The notes below the pieces were generated by a model. That model did not search any database, was not told the origin of the DNA, and saw only the letters and a list, made by a program, of their open reading frames with translations. 64,000 bases of DNA from Flagellimonas sediminis (lineage in GTDB: Bacteria; Bacteroidota; Bacteroidia; Flavobacteriales; Flavobacteriaceae): NCBI RefSeq assembly GCF_010500845.1, contig NZ_JAAAMI010000002.1:434001-498000 (forward strand), read 5' to 3'. The first letter of the stretch is position 1; the number at the start of each line of letters is the position of its first letter. Of this stretch, positions 35,340 through 45,817 are shown one piece after another. A program made the translations under genes and the position numbers.

Positions 35340-36398
35340 ATGAAACTAAACATAGCCCTTTTGGCCGGCGATGGAATTGGCCCAGAAGTTATTGATCAAG
35401 CCGTAAAAGTTTCCGATGCCGTAGCCGAGAAATTCGGACATGAAATCGAGTGGACCCCTGCCCTAACAGGAGCCGCCGCCATTGATGCCGTTGGTGAACC
35501 TTATCCCGATGAAACACATGAAGTTTGTGTTGCAGCCGATGCTGTGCTTTTTGGAGCTATTGGACACCCGCGGTTCGACAATGATCCATCCGCCAAGGTA
35601 AGACCCGAGCAAGGCTTGTTGAAAATGCGCCAAAAATTGGGACTTTTTGCCAATGTACGACCTACCTTCACCTTTCCATCCTTGATTGATAAGTCACCTT
35701 TGAAAAGAGAACGCATTGAAGGCACCGATTTGGTGTTTTTGCGAGAATTGACCGGAGGTATTTACTTTGGAAAAAGAGGTCGAGAGGATAATGACAATAC
35801 CGCATACGACACCTGCACTTATACTCGTGAGGAAGTGGAGCGTTTGGCCCGAAAAGGCTTTGAAATGGCCCTACAGCGTTCCAAAAAGCTGTGTTGCGTG
35901 GACAAGGCGAACGTTCTGGAAACATCCCGTTTGTGGAGAGAGACCGTGCAAAAACTGGAAAAGGAATACCCCGAAGTTCAGGTTTCATACGAATTTGTGG
36001 ATGCCGTAGCCATGCGTTTGGTACAGTGGCCAAGTTCCTATGATGTTTTGATCACTGAAAACCTTTTTGGCGACATCTTGACCGATGAGGCTTCTGTTAT
36101 TTCCGGTTCCATGGGATTGATGCCATCCGCTTCTTTGGGCGAAAAGACTTCTTTGTTCGAGCCTATTCACGGTTCGTATCCGCAAGCTGCTGGAAAAGAC
36201 ATAGCCAACCCCTTGGCGACCGTGTTGTCTGCAGCGATGATGTTCGAGACCGCTTTCGGATTGAAGGATGAGGCCGAAGCCATTAGAGACGTGGTGAACA
36301 AATCATTGGCAGAAGGTGTAGTTACCGAAGATTTGGCCGATGGCGGAAAAGCCTATAAAACCAGCGAAGTGGGCGATTGGCTGGCTAAAAATATTTAA
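35340..36398 (+). CDS. leuB: 3-isopropylmalate dehydrogenase
   Basis: A 352-residue NAD-dependent beta-decarboxylating dehydrogenase, the third leucine-pathway step, and in citramalate-route organisms it also oxidises 3-methylmalate to 2-ketobutyrate. Seen: [15 protein letters not shown] at the N-terminus, [11 protein letters not shown] (~139), [13 protein letters not shown] (~198), the metal site [27 protein letters not shown], and [19 protein letters not shown]. Normal length. It is the last gene of the cluster, followed by a strong terminator. Confidence 0.98.
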   Translation: MKLNIALLAGDGIGPEVIDQAVKVSDAVAEKFGHEIEWTPALTGAAAIDAVGEPYPDETHEVCVAADAVLFGAIGHPRFDNDPSAKVRPEQGLLKMRQKLGLFANVRPTFTFPSLIDKSPLKRERIEGTDLVFLRELTGGIYFGKRGREDNDNTAYDTCTYTREEVERLARKGFEMALQRSKKLCCVDKANVLETSRLWRETVQKLEKEYPEVQVSYEFVDAVAMRLVQWPSSYDVLITENLFGDILTDEASVISGSMGLMPSASLGEKTSLFEPIHGSYPQAAGKDIANPLATVLSAAMMFETAFGLKDEAEAIRDVVNKSLAEGVVTEDLADGGKAYKTSEVGDWLAKNI

Positions 36399-36423
36399 TC
36401 GACCCAACAGATAAACCAAAAAT

Positions 36424-36449
36424 AAAGCCCCGACGAATCGGGGCTTTTT
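36424..36449 (+). terminator. Rho-independent terminator of the leu cluster
   Basis: A perfect 10-bp stem AAAGCCCCGA / TCGGGGCTTT with a CGAA loop ends in five T residues, 25 bp after the leuB stop. The convergent gapN gene ends 20 bp further on; its A-tract (AATAAA) can serve as a weak U-tract for the minus strand. Confidence 0.92.
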
Positions 36450-36469
36450 ATTTATAGCTCAATCGAATT

Positions 36470-38062
36470 TTATAAGATATAATCCGTACTCAAGAAGTTG
36501 CTCACTTTCGCTTCCAGCAATTGCTCGATGGTCTGGTTGTTCAGTTCATTATCCTTGAACGCCACAAACGTACGAATCGAGAAGGATCTTAAGGCGTCGT
36601 GCACACTCAATGTGGATTGCGCAGAGTCCTTTCTTCCTGTAAATGGATATACATCTGGTCCACGTTGACAGGAACTGTTCAAGTTTACCCTGCATACCAA
36701 GTTGGCCAAGGCATCGATCAATGGGGAAAGTGTATACACATCCTTCCCGAACAAGCTGACTTGTTGACCATAGTTGGATTCTGCCATGTCATCCAATGGC
36801 TCTTCAATGTCCTTGAAAGAAAGCACGGGAATTATCGGACCGAACTGCTCCTCTTCATATACCCTCATGTCCTTTGAAACAGGATATACTACCGCTGGCC
36901 AGATATAATTGTCGAAATGCTTCCCTCCTTTTTTGTTCAGCACTTTGGCACCTTTCATCTTGGCATCATCCAACAGCTCTTGTATGTATGCTGGCTTTTC
37001 TGGTTCAGGCAGCGGGGTCAAGTTGACACCGTCATCCCATGGGTTACCAAATTTCAGGGCATCTACCCTTTCCGAGAATCGTTTTAAAAATTCATCCTTA
37101 ATATCCTCATGCACATACACCACTTTAAGAGCGGTGCAACGCTGTCCATTAAACGACAAGGTTCCTGAAATACATTCGTTGATGGTGAGATCTAAATCAG
37201 CATCTGGTAGCACAATAGCGGGGTTTTTGGCCTCCAATCCCAACACCAATCTGAGCCTGTTGCTTTTTGGATGTTGGTCCTGCAATGCATTGGCAGATTT
37301 ACTGTTACCGATCAAGGCCAGTACATCCACCTTGCCGGTTTTCATTATGGGTGCCGCTACGGCCCTTCCACGGCCAAAAAGTATATTGACCACTCCTTTT
37401 GGAAAACTGCTCTGAAAAGCCTCCATAAGCGGCGTAATCAATAGGACACCGTGCTTGGCCGGTTTAAAAATGGTAGTGTTCCCCATGATGATGGCAGGAA
37501 TCAACAATGCGAAGGTCTCGTTCAAAGGGTAGTTATAAGGACCCAAACACAAAACAACTCCCAGGGGACCTCTTCGGATGTGAGCGTAAACACCATCGTG
37601 TTTATCAAATTTGGCACAACCGCGATCCAATTGCTTATATTCTTCGATTGTGTCATAAATATACTCAACGGTACGATCAAATTCCTTGTAAGAGTCCGGT
37701 TTGGATTTGCCAATTTCCCACATGAGGAGTTTCACCACATCCTCCCTTTTCTTTTCCATTTTTTTTACAAAGGCCTCCATGCACATGATACGGTCCTTGA
37801 CCTTCATGGTTGGCCAAACACCTTGGCCCCTGTTATAGGCCGCCAATGCAGCATCCAAGGCTTCCATTGCCTCAGGCTCTCCCATATCGGGAATGCTCCC
37901 CAGAGGCGTAGGCGCATATTCTTTTGTGGATGAAATTGTTGAGGTTACCTGGCTTGTAGCTCCTTGCCATTTTCGGAGTTCACCATTTACCAAGTAGGTT
38001 CTTTGATGTATTTCTTCCGTAATCTGAAAAGCTTCAGGAATCACGTTCTTAGATGTTGACAT
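36470..38062 (-). CDS. gapN: NADP-dependent glyceraldehyde-3-phosphate dehydrogenase (non-phosphorylating)
   Basis: A 530-residue aldehyde dehydrogenase-fold enzyme that oxidises glyceraldehyde-3-phosphate directly to 3-phosphoglycerate, giving NADPH instead of ATP. Seen: [17 protein letters not shown] (cofactor/substrate region), catalytic Glu in [13 protein letters not shown] and catalytic Cys309 in [10 protein letters not shown], and the GapN-type C-terminal [17 protein letters not shown]. Gene position between leu and ilv clusters may reflect NADPH demand of IlvC, but this is only suggestive. Its upstream region contains a 10-bp inverted repeat. Confidence 0.92.
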   Translation of the reverse strand: MSTSKNVIPEAFQITEEIHQRTYLVNGELRKWQGATSQVTSTISSTKEYAPTPLGSIPDMGEPEAMEALDAALAAYNRGQGVWPTMKVKDRIMCMEAFVKKMEKKREDVVKLLMWEIGKSKPDSYKEFDRTVEYIYDTIEEYKQLDRGCAKFDKHDGVYAHIRRGPLGVVLCLGPYNYPLNETFALLIPAIIMGNTTIFKPAKHGVLLITPLMEAFQSSFPKGVVNILFGRGRAVAAPIMKTGKVDVLALIGNSKSANALQDQHPKSNRLRLVLGLEAKNPAIVLPDADLDLTINECISGTLSFNGQRCTALKVVYVHEDIKDEFLKRFSERVDALKFGNPWDDGVNLTPLPEPEKPAYIQELLDDAKMKGAKVLNKKGGKHFDNYIWPAVVYPVSKDMRVYEEEQFGPIIPVLSFKDIEEPLDDMAESNYGQQVSLFGKDVYTLSPLIDALANLVCRVNLNSSCQRGPDVYPFTGRKDSAQSTLSVHDALRSFSIRTFVAFKDNELNNQTIEQLLEAKVSNFLSTDYIL

Positions 38063-38087
38063 AGTTATTGTTTATAGAATTAGTGTT

Positions 38088-38155
38088 CATGGAAATGGTC
38101 GCCCATCCTTCACAAAGCTAACATAAAAACTGGAGGAAAACAGCTCATTTCCATG
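38088..38155. promoter_or_regulatory. Spaced inverted repeat upstream of gapN
   Basis: CATGGAAATG (38088-38097) and CATTTCCATG (38146-38155) are exact reverse complements separated by 48 bp, within the 145-bp gap between ilvA's end and the gapN start. They could be paired operator sites or the arms of a loose ilvA 3' hairpin. A separate 7-bp pair (ACAACGA/TCGTTGT) lies between 38163 and 38203. Confidence 0.3.
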
Positions 38156-38207
38156 GGTTTTACAACGAAATCGATTTAGAAAACAAGATACCGGATCGTT
38201 GTGAAAA

Positions 38208-39476
38208 TCAGACCAAATATTGAAAAAGATCGGGCTTATCGTTCAGGTAATCCCCAAAAAAATGCCTTGCCTTCATCCGTTGGATCAATGGTTCCAAATC
38301 ATCCGAAGATTTTAGTTCAATCCCCACGACTGCCGGGGCATTCTCACGGCTTGATTTTTTGGAGTATTCAAAGTGGGTGATATCGTCGTTGGGGCCCAGG
38401 ATTTCGGCGACAAATTCTTTTAAGGCACCTGGCCTTTGTGGGAATCTTACAATAAAATAATGCTTCAGGTTGGCATACAGCAAAGCCCGCTCCTTAATTT
38501 CGGCGGTTCGGGTAATATCGTTGTTGCTGCCACTTACAATGCAGACCACATTTTTCCCTTTAATTTCTTCGGCGAAATCATCCAACACGGCTATCGTTAA
38601 AGCACCAGCAGGTTCTACCACAATGGCATCACGATTGTACAGATCCAAGATGGTCTGGCATACTTTACCTTCGGCCACCAAAACCATTTCACTTAAACAA
38701 TTACTACAGATGGAATAGGTTAAAGTTCCTACTTTTTGAACAGCTGCCCCGTCAATGAACTTATCGATTTCATTTAGCTCAGTCAGTTTTCCAGTTTCCA
38801 TGGACCGTTTCATGGAAGGGGCCCCCAGAGGTTCCACCCCTATGATTTTAGTCTCTGGAGACAAGGCCTTGAAAGCTCCGCACAACCCGGAAACCAATCC
38901 TCCACCTCCTACCGGAACGAAGATATAATCAATAGGTTTATCGGATTGTTGAAGAATTTCCAATCCTACGGTGCCCTGTCCTTCAATAATTTTTTCATCA
39001 TTAAAAGGATGCACAAAGGTTTTGCCATATTGATCGCAGTACCATTGGGCCGTCTTATTTGCGTCGTCAAAAGTATCACCTTCCAAGATCACTTCCACCC
39101 AATTTCCACCGAACATTTTTGTTTGGTCAATTTTTTGCTTGGGAGTGACCACGGGCATAAAAATGGTTCCTTTCACCTCCAAATGGCTACAGGCAAAGGC
39201 AACCCCTTGGGCATGGTTACCAGCACTGGCACAGACCACGCCTTGCCCTAACTCTGTTTTGGAAAGGGATGCAATTTTATTAAACGCACCCCTGATTTTA
39301 TAACTACGGACCCGTTGAAGGTCTTCGCGCTTTAAAAGAATATTGGCCCCATATTTTTTCGAATAGCGGATATTTTGCTGCAAAGGGGTTTTCTCCACAA
39401 CTTGTGAAATGGTCTCTGCTGCTTGTTGAATATCCGCAAGTTGCGGGAAATATGTTTCCACGGCTTCTTTGTTCAT
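38208..39476 (-). CDS. ilvA: Threonine ammonia-lyase (threonine dehydratase), IlvA1 type
   Basis: A 422-residue PLP enzyme deaminating threonine to 2-ketobutyrate. Seen: PLP lysine Lys60 in RSYKIRGA, SAGNHAQGVA, the phosphate-binding GGGGLVSG and VVEPAGA. The C-terminal ~90 residues form one ACT-like regulatory domain (RFPQRPGALKEFV), as expected for feedback control by isoleucine. It is the last gene of the ilv operon, 18 bp after ilvC. With the cimA-like gene nearby the organism may have two routes to 2-ketobutyrate. Confidence 0.96.
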   Translation of the reverse strand: MNKEAVETYFPQLADIQQAAETISQVVEKTPLQQNIRYSKKYGANILLKREDLQRVRSYKIRGAFNKIASLSKTELGQGVVCASAGNHAQGVAFACSHLEVKGTIFMPVVTPKQKIDQTKMFGGNWVEVILEGDTFDDANKTAQWYCDQYGKTFVHPFNDEKIIEGQGTVGLEILQQSDKPIDYIFVPVGGGGLVSGLCGAFKALSPETKIIGVEPLGAPSMKRSMETGKLTELNEIDKFIDGAAVQKVGTLTYSICSNCLSEMVLVAEGKVCQTILDLYNRDAIVVEPAGALTIAVLDDFAEEIKGKNVVCIVSGSNNDITRTAEIKERALLYANLKHYFIVRFPQRPGALKEFVAEILGPNDDITHFEYSKKSSRENAPAVVGIELKSSDDLEPLIQRMKARHFFGDYLNDKPDLFQYLV

Positions 39477-39494
39477 GGGGCCAGTATACTTGAA

Positions 39495-40967
39495 TTATAT
39501 TGGCTTCATTGCGGTCATGGATGCACGCAATCTGGCACCTACAACTTCAACATTGTGGGTTCTGATGGCTTTGTTCACCTTGATCAATTTAATGTTGTCC
39601 ACACCATTGTCCTTGCCTTCGCCGAAATGTTTACCGATCACATCTGTATCCATTCTCTTCATGAAATCGGTCAAAAGTGGTTTACATGCATGATCGAACA
39701 AATAGCATCCGTACTCAGCAGTATCGGAAATTACACGGTTCATCTCGAACAATTTCTTTCTGGCGATGGTGTTGGCGATCAAAGGGGTTTCGTGCAACGA
39801 TTCGTAGTAAGCGGATTCACCGATGATTCCTGATTCTGTCATGGTCTCATAAGCCAATTCCACTCCGGATTTCACCATGGCCACCATCAAAACGCCATTA
39901 TCGTAGTATTCTTGCTCCGAGATAGATACGTCACCGGCAGGCGTTTTTTCAAAAGCGGTCTCCCCGGTTTCAGCCCTCCAATCCAAAAGGTTTTTATCGC
40001 CATTGGCCCAATCTTCCATCATGGTCTTGGAGAAATGTCCGCTCATGATATCATCCATATGTTTTTGGAACAACGGACGCATGATCACTTTCAGTTCCTC
40101 AGCCAAATCAAAAGCCTTGATCTTGGCAGGATTGGACAGACGGTCCATCATGTTGGTGATACCACCTTGCTTCAACCCTTCGGTAATAGTCTCCCATCCG
40201 TATTGGATCAATTTGGAAGCGTAACCTTTATCAATTCCTTTTTCTACCATTTTATTGAAGCAAAGAATGGAACCAGTCTGCAACAAACCACAGAGAATGG
40301 TCTGCTCACCCATCAGATCCGATTTAACCTCTGCCACGAATGAAGATTCCAACACCCCGGCCTTATCACCGCCAGTGGCCGCTGCATAGGCCTTGGCTTG
40401 CTCTAACCCTTTTCCTTCAGGGTCATTTTCAGGGTGAACCGCAATAAGGGTAGGCACTCCAAATCCTCTTTTGTACTCCTCACGAACTTCGGAACCTGGA
40501 CTTTTGGGCGCCACCATGATCACGGTAAGGTCTTTGCGAATCTGCATACCCTCTTCAACGATGTTGAATCCATGCGAATAGGACAAAGTAGCCCCTTTCT
40601 TCATCAAGGGCATTACGGTTCCCACTACATTGGTGTGCTGCTTGTCCGGTGTAAGGTTGATGACCAAATCGGCCGTTGGGATCAATTCCTCGTACGTTCC
40701 TACAACAAAATTGTTTTCAGAAGCATTCTTAAAGGATTGTCTTTTTTCCTTGATCGCAGCTTCGCGAAGGGTGTAAGACACATCCAATCCCGAATCGCGC
40801 ATGTTGAGACCTTGGTTCAAACCTTGGGCCCCACAGCCAATGATTACAATTTTCTTTCCTTTTAAAGCTGTAACACCATCAGTAAATTCGCTGGGGTCCA
40901 TAAACCTACATTTTCCCAATTGGGTCAATTGCTCACGAAGTGATAGTGTGTTAAAGTAATTTGCCAT
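39495..40967 (-). CDS. ilvC: Ketol-acid reductoisomerase, long (class II) form
   Basis: A 490-residue NADPH-dependent isomeroreductase converting acetolactate/acetohydroxybutyrate to the dihydroxy acids. The length matches the E. coli-type long form. Seen: Rossmann motif GCGAQG at 44-49, the [18 protein letters not shown] substrate region, [21 protein letters not shown], and two C-terminal knotted domains with [11 protein letters not shown] and [10 protein letters not shown]. It lies 23 bp after ilvN and 18 bp before ilvA in the ilv operon. Confidence 0.98.
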   Translation of the reverse strand: MANYFNTLSLREQLTQLGKCRFMDPSEFTDGVTALKGKKIVIIGCGAQGLNQGLNMRDSGLDVSYTLREAAIKEKRQSFKNASENNFVVGTYEELIPTADLVINLTPDKQHTNVVGTVMPLMKKGATLSYSHGFNIVEEGMQIRKDLTVIMVAPKSPGSEVREEYKRGFGVPTLIAVHPENDPEGKGLEQAKAYAAATGGDKAGVLESSFVAEVKSDLMGEQTILCGLLQTGSILCFNKMVEKGIDKGYASKLIQYGWETITEGLKQGGITNMMDRLSNPAKIKAFDLAEELKVIMRPLFQKHMDDIMSGHFSKTMMEDWANGDKNLLDWRAETGETAFEKTPAGDVSISEQEYYDNGVLMVAMVKSGVELAYETMTESGIIGESAYYESLHETPLIANTIARKKLFEMNRVISDTAEYGCYLFDHACKPLLTDFMKRMDTDVIGKHFGEGKDNGVDNIKLIKVNKAIRTHNVEVVGARLRASMTAMKPI

Positions 40968-40990
40968 TTTATGATTTGATTTTATGCTAT

Positions 40991-41518
40991 TTAGTTTTCT
41001 TGAAATTCTTTTAATATTTCGGATATCGGCATGGCCGCCTTGGTCACCGCAATACGTCCTGAACGGACAAACTGCATGATCCCATAAGGTTCCAGAGCAT
41101 CGTGCATCTCATCGATTTCGTGTCGGCGGCCGGTCTTGGACAATACGAAGAACTCACGGCTCACTGTTACGATCTGAGAGTTGCTTTCTTTTATGATGTT
41201 TTGGATCTGACGTTCATCGAACAGCAAGTGGGATGCTATCTTGAACAGGGCAGATTCCTGGTAGATAATATCATCATCGGTATGATAAAATGCCTTTATG
41301 ACCTCTACCTGCTTCTCAATCTGCTGAACAATCTTCCGTGTCCAATCCTCTGTGGTATAAATTACAATCGTGAATTTTGAAACGTTCTCAATCTCTGATT
41401 TAGAAACATTTAAACCTTCTATATTAATGTGTCTCTTTAAGAATATCCCTGATATTCTATTCAGTAATCCCACATTATTTTCGGAATACACCGATATGGT
41501 ATACCATTGTTTTTCCAT
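40991..41518 (-). CDS. ilvN: Acetolactate synthase small (regulatory) subunit
   Basis: A 175-residue regulatory subunit with an N-terminal ACT domain ([31 protein letters not shown]) that binds valine or a related effector and activates IlvB, followed by the small-subunit C-terminal domain ending [14 protein letters not shown]. The start at 41518 (MEKQWY) is set by the conserved N-terminus; the longer frame to 41560 would run into the methyltransferase gene. Only two bases separate it from the methyltransferase stop. Confidence 0.96.
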   Translation of the reverse strand: MEKQWYTISVYSENNVGLLNRISGIFLKRHINIEGLNVSKSEIENVSKFTIVIYTTEDWTRKIVQQIEKQVEVIKAFYHTDDDIIYQESALFKIASHLLFDERQIQNIIKESNSQIVTVSREFFVLSKTGRRHEIDEMHDALEPYGIMQFVRSGRIAVTKAAMPISEILKEFQEN

Positions 41519-41520
41519 TC

Positions 41521-42102
41521 TCAATTTATTTTTACTGCAACGATCAATCCCGTGGACCAATCCATTTTTGTTATTGTTATGTCTTCTCGTTGTTCTAAAA
41601 TTTGAACAAGCGCCTTGGCCTTTTCTTCATGTCCATCCGGCCAATTGGGCTGCTTTTTCATATCATCTATTACGTAAAATCCGCCTATTTTAATGAGGCT
41701 CATTGTCTTATCCAGATGACTGTATTTTCCCGGCCATGCATCTGCGAAAATCAGGTCAAAAGACTCTCCGGTATAATTTTCCAACCATTCTTCGCCATCG
41801 GAACATATTAATGTTAATCTTGGTTCTTCCTTAAAGAAAAGATTGGCTATTTGGATAAGCTCTGGATCGTTATCCACACTTGTCATCCTGGACTTCTCAT
41901 CCATTCCTTCGGTCATCCAAGCCAAGGACAATCCTATACCTGTGCCTAGCTCCAAAAAGTTGCCGTTTGGTTTTGATGCCACCAATGTTTTCAGCAATGT
42001 CCCAACATAGACATCTGATGGCATGGTGAACCCCAGTTCCTTAGACTTTGCAAGCAAAGCCGGATATTGGCCCGGCATTTGAATGATCTTGGTCTGGTCC
42101 AT
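41521..42102 (-). CDS. Class I SAM-dependent O-methyltransferase-like protein inside the ilv operon
   Basis: A 193-residue SAM methyltransferase. Seen: motif I FLELGTGIG (49-57), the acidic ribose-binding SVDND (~75) and LIFADAWPGKYSHLDKTMSLIKIGGFYVIDD, resembling catechol-type O-methyltransferases. It sits between ilvB (one base gap) and ilvN (two base gap), so it must be co-transcribed and likely translationally coupled with both acetolactate synthase subunits. No methylation step exists in branched-chain amino acid synthesis, so its role is unknown. Substrate not predictable. Confidence 0.88.
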   Translation of the reverse strand: MDQTKIIQMPGQYPALLAKSKELGFTMPSDVYVGTLLKTLVASKPNGNFLELGTGIGLSLAWMTEGMDEKSRMTSVDNDPELIQIANLFFKEEPRLTLICSDGEEWLENYTGESFDLIFADAWPGKYSHLDKTMSLIKIGGFYVIDDMKKQPNWPDGHEEKAKALVQILEQREDITITKMDWSTGLIVAVKIN

Positions 42103-42103
42103 T

Positions 42104-43837
42104 TTACTTTAATCTGATGTCGGCTACCGAGGCACCTGTTGGAATCATCGGGAAAACGTTGTCCTCTTTTTCCACTTTAACCTCCAAAAAATAGGGGTCT
42201 TTGGAAGCTATCATTTCTTCCACAGCGTCCTTCAATTCGGAACGTTGCACCACCCTTCTGGCTTTGATGTGATATCCTTCGGCAATTTTTACAAAATCAG
42301 GATTGGTCATTACGGTCGATGCATATCTGCTTTCAAAGAAAAGCTCCTGCCATTGGCGAACCATTCCCAAGTGATCGTTGTTTAGCACGACAATTTTTAC
42401 CGGTACGTTGTGTTGGAAAATCACGCCCAATTCCTGAATGGTCATCTGATAGCCACCATCCCCAATAATGGCTACCACTTCGCGGTCCATGGCACCCATT
42501 TTGGCTCCAATGGCCGCCGGGAGTCCAAAGCCCATGGTACCCAAACCACCAGAAGTGATATTGCTTTTCGTTTCTTTGAACTTGGCATATCTACAGGCAA
42601 TCATTTGGTGCTGTCCTACATCAGAAACAATTACGGCATTGTCTCCGGACGCGATATTGATTTGCTCCATGACCTCACCCATGGTCAGTCCTTCCTTGGT
42701 GGGGTAGATATCTTTTTCAATGACGGTTTCGAACTCGATTTTATGTTTCTTTTCAAATTCGGCAAGCCATTCCTTGTGTTCGTTCTTGTTGATCAATGGC
42801 AATAGCATGCCCAAGGTTTCTTTGGCGTTGCCCAAAACCGCAACATCAACCCTCACATTCTTGTTGACCTCAGCGGGATCTATTTCAAAATGAATGATTT
42901 TTGCTTGTTTGGCATAAGTGGCCAAATTACCAGTAACACGGTCATCAAATCGCATACCGATGGCAATTAGAACATCACATTCGTTAGTCAAAACATTTGG
43001 ACCATAATTGCCATGCATACCAACCATACCCATATTTAAGGGGTGGTCCGTTTCCATAGCGGAAAGGCCCAAAATAGTCCAAGCGGCAGGAATTCCTCCT
43101 TTTTCAACCAACGCTTTCAATTCAGATTCAGCTTCGCCCAAAATAACACCTTGACCAAAAATGATGTAAGGTCTTTTGGCGTTGTTGATGAGTTCAGCAG
43201 CTTTTTCAATAGCTGAAGCATCGGGCTCTGGAACCGGCTTGTAACTTCTTACTCCAGTACATTTTTCGTATTTGAAATCCAGTTCATCAAACTGTGCATT
43301 TTTGGTGATATCCACCAAAACGGGGCCTGGCCTTCCAGATTTTGCAATATAGAATGCCTTGGCCATGATCTCAGGGATTTCCTCTACACGGGTAATCTGA
43401 TAGTTCCATTTGGTCACCGGGGTGGAAATACCTACAATATCCGTTTCTTGGAACGCATCGGAACCCAAAAGACTCCTGGTCACCTGACCTGTAATGCACA
43501 CCATTGGGGTTGAATCGATTTGAGCATCGGCGATACCAGTGACCAAATTGGTGGCTCCAGGTCCGGAGGTGGCCATGGCCACACCCACTCTACCTGTAAC
43601 CCTGGCATAGCCCTGTGCGGCGTGTGCGGCACCTTGCTCATGGCGGGTAAGGATGTGCGTCAGCTTATCCTGAAACTTGTACAACTCATCATACACGGGC
43701 ATGATGGCACCTCCGGGATAACCGTAAATCAAATCGACACCTTCCGCCAACAAACAATGTATAATGGCCTCCGCACCTGTGATGCGCATGGTAGTTTCTT
43801 GCTTTTTTTCCTTCTTTTCCGCTTTCAATGTTTCCAT
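42104..43837 (-). CDS. ilvB: Acetolactate synthase large (catalytic) subunit
   Basis: A 577-residue ThDP/FAD enzyme condensing pyruvate with pyruvate or 2-ketobutyrate. Seen: GYPGGAIMPVYDEL, catalytic Glu67 in TRHEQGAAHAAQGYAR, and the ThDP motif IGDGGYQMT followed by VLNNDHLGMVRQWQELFF. The start at 43837 (METLKAEKK) is preferred; the longer frame to 43909 overlaps ilvD and adds a non-homologous extension. A charged linker (residues ~4-14) precedes the conserved domain. It is second in the ilv operon. Confidence 0.97.
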   Translation of the reverse strand: METLKAEKKEKKQETTMRITGAEAIIHCLLAEGVDLIYGYPGGAIMPVYDELYKFQDKLTHILTRHEQGAAHAAQGYARVTGRVGVAMATSGPGATNLVTGIADAQIDSTPMVCITGQVTRSLLGSDAFQETDIVGISTPVTKWNYQITRVEEIPEIMAKAFYIAKSGRPGPVLVDITKNAQFDELDFKYEKCTGVRSYKPVPEPDASAIEKAAELINNAKRPYIIFGQGVILGEAESELKALVEKGGIPAAWTILGLSAMETDHPLNMGMVGMHGNYGPNVLTNECDVLIAIGMRFDDRVTGNLATYAKQAKIIHFEIDPAEVNKNVRVDVAVLGNAKETLGMLLPLINKNEHKEWLAEFEKKHKIEFETVIEKDIYPTKEGLTMGEVMEQINIASGDNAVIVSDVGQHQMIACRYAKFKETKSNITSGGLGTMGFGLPAAIGAKMGAMDREVVAIIGDGGYQMTIQELGVIFQHNVPVKIVVLNNDHLGMVRQWQELFFESRYASTVMTNPDFVKIAEGYHIKARRVVQRSELKDAVEEMIASKDPYFLEVKVEKEDNVFPMIPTGASVADIRLK

Positions 43838-43889
43838 AAGCTTATCTTTTTTTGGGAACTCCCCCTTACTTTTAATTCGATTTGAGTGG

Positions 43890-45566
43890 TTAGAATGTAT
43901 CCGTAACACAACCTTTAGATGCCGAAGAAACCATTTTGGCGTATTTGTACAAACTACCGGATTTCACCTTTAACTCGGGTTGCACCCAAGCTTTTCTCCT
44001 TTGTTCCAATTCCTCGTCGGAAATGTTGATGTTGATGGTATTCTTCACGGCATCAATGGTGATCTCATCCCCATCTTTCACCAAGGCGATACCGCCACCC
44101 ACTTGGGCTTCCGGTGAAACGTGACCTACCACGAACCCGTGGGATCCCCCTGAAAACCTCCCATCGGTGATCAAAGCAACATCCTTACCCAATCCTGCAC
44201 CCATGATGGCGGATGTAGGTTTCAACATTTCAGGCATACCCGGGGCACCTTTTGGTCCTTCATAACGAATGACCACTACATCCCCTTTTTGCACCTTCCC
44301 ATTTTTGATGCCTTCGTTCACTTCAATTTCACCGTTGAAGACCCTTGCGGTTCCCGTGAAACTCAATCCTTCCTTGCCCGTGATCTTGGCCACGGCACCT
44401 TCGGTCGCCAAATTACCATACAGGATTCGGATATGGCCTGTTTCCTTTATTGGCTGTTCCAAAGGTTTGATGATGTCCTGGCCTTCTTCCAGATCGGGAA
44501 CATCCAATAGGTTTTCTGCCAAGGTCTTTCCGGTTACCGTCATACAATCTCCATGAAGCATGCCTTTCTTCAACATGTACTTCAACACTGCTGGCACACC
44601 CCCGATTTTATGAAGGTCTTCCATCAAATATTTTCCACTGGGCTTTAAATCGGCCAACAACGGGGTCGATTCGCTGATACGTGTGATATCTTCCAAAGTA
44701 AAATCCACTTCCGCGGCATGGGCAATGGCCATAAAATGCAATACGGCGTTTGTGGAACCACCTAAAACCGTTACCAACCTAAAAGCATTTTCCAATGCCT
44801 TTTTGGTCACGATGTCCTTGGGTTTCAAGTCCATTTCCAACAGGTTCAGAATGGCTTCCCCTGCAGCTTCGCAATCGGCACCCTTAGCAGAGTTTACTGC
44901 CGGAATGGATGAATTAAAGGGTAACGACATACCCATGGCCTCAATGGCCGATGCCATGGTATTGGCGGTATACATCCCTCCACAGGCTCCGGCTCCTGGA
45001 CATGCCTTATGGATCACTGCCTTAAATTCAGTTTCGTCAATGGTTCCTGCTACTTTTTGGCCATAGGCCTCAAATGCGGAAATGATATCCAATTTCTTAT
45101 TATTATGGCATCCCGGGGCAATGGTGCCTCCATATACCAAAATAGAAGGTCTGTTTAGCCTTAGTTGGGCCATAAGCGCACCGGGCATGTTCTTATCGCA
45201 ACCCACAACGGTCACCAATCCATCATAATACATGGCCTGCATTACGGTTTCGATGGAATCGGCAATGATGTCCCTTGACGCCAAGGAATATCGCATTCCA
45301 GGTGTTCCGTTGGAAATTCCATCACTAACACCGATGGTATTGAAGATGAGTCCGACCATATTGGAAGCCTCCACTCCTTTTTTAACCTCCTTGGCCAATC
45401 CGTTCAGGTGCATGTTGCAGGGGTTCCCCTCATAACCTGTACTGGCTATTCCAATAAATGGTTTTTTAAGATCTTCATCATTGAGCCCTAATGCGTGCAA
45501 CATGGCCTGTGCAGCTGGCAGCGTTGGGTCTTGGGTCACACTTTTACTAAACTTGTTCAGTTCCAT
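43890..45566 (-). CDS. ilvD: Dihydroxy-acid dehydratase
   Basis: A 558-residue Fe-S dehydratase making 2-ketoisovalerate and 2-keto-3-methylvalerate. Three cluster cysteines are clear: Cys50 (GNPCNMH), Cys123 (GCDKNMPG) and Cys195 ([12 protein letters not shown]). The start is the ATG at 45566 (MELNKFSK); a TTG at 45572 lies just upstream. It is the first structural gene of the ilv operon, 185 nt after the attenuator, so transcription through it should be governed by the leader described below. Confidence 0.98.
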   Translation of the reverse strand: MELNKFSKSVTQDPTLPAAQAMLHALGLNDEDLKKPFIGIASTGYEGNPCNMHLNGLAKEVKKGVEASNMVGLIFNTIGVSDGISNGTPGMRYSLASRDIIADSIETVMQAMYYDGLVTVVGCDKNMPGALMAQLRLNRPSILVYGGTIAPGCHNNKKLDIISAFEAYGQKVAGTIDETEFKAVIHKACPGAGACGGMYTANTMASAIEAMGMSLPFNSSIPAVNSAKGADCEAAGEAILNLLEMDLKPKDIVTKKALENAFRLVTVLGGSTNAVLHFMAIAHAAEVDFTLEDITRISESTPLLADLKPSGKYLMEDLHKIGGVPAVLKYMLKKGMLHGDCMTVTGKTLAENLLDVPDLEEGQDIIKPLEQPIKETGHIRILYGNLATEGAVAKITGKEGLSFTGTARVFNGEIEVNEGIKNGKVQKGDVVVIRYEGPKGAPGMPEMLKPTSAIMGAGLGKDVALITDGRFSGGSHGFVVGHVSPEAQVGGGIALVKDGDEITIDAVKNTININISDEELEQRRKAWVQPELKVKSGSLYKYAKMVSSASKGCVTDTF

Positions 45567-45615
45567 TGTCAAATTTCATTCAAATACAGAATTCCGCTGA
45601 ATTTATACTGTCAAT

Positions 45616-45623
45616 CAAAGATA
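45616..45623 (-). promoter_or_regulatory. Possible second promoter (-7 box) between attenuator and ilvD
   Basis: On the minus strand TATCTTTG matches TAnnTTTG exactly, 49 bp before the ilvD ATG and downstream of the attenuator. No matching -33 element is seen. If active it would bypass attenuation. Confidence 0.3.
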
Positions 45624-45721
45624 GATGTTTAAAAAGCCTTAGATTTTTAACAGTTTAAGCCTGTTTAAATCCATTTGAAACATAAAATATACAAAATTCT
45701 GTTTTTCAAATACTTACATCA

Positions 45722-45742
45722 ATTCAAAATCCAATATTCAAT
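45722..45742 (-). repeat. Three AT-rich heptads downstream of the ilv attenuator
   Basis: On the minus strand ATTGAAT, ATTGGAT and TTTGAAT run head to tail. They resemble the heptads of the leu spacers. Confidence 0.5.
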
Positions 45743-45750
45743 TATTTTCT

Positions 45751-45817
45751 TTATAAAGAAAAAGGGCCTGCATCTATTTAGATACAGGCCCTTCGTCATC
45801 AAAAGCAAGTCTGTATC
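45751..45817 (-). promoter_or_regulatory. ilv transcription attenuator (antiterminator and terminator hairpins)
   Basis: Read on the minus strand. The terminator pairs 45793-45780 with 45775-45762: a 14-bp stem with one U-G wobble and an AAAU loop, followed by UUUUUCUUU. The same 5' arm can instead pair upstream: GATACAG (45817-45811) with CTGTATC (45787-45781), extended after a 4-nt bulge by GCTTTT (45806-45801) against AAGGGC (45793-45788, two G-U pairs). The two structures are mutually exclusive. The antiterminator's 5' arm overlaps the leader peptide stop codon, so a ribosome finishing the leader masks it and the terminator forms, while a ribosome stalled on Val/Ile codons leaves it free. 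The hairpin may also end the pxp transcript. Confidence 0.88.
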
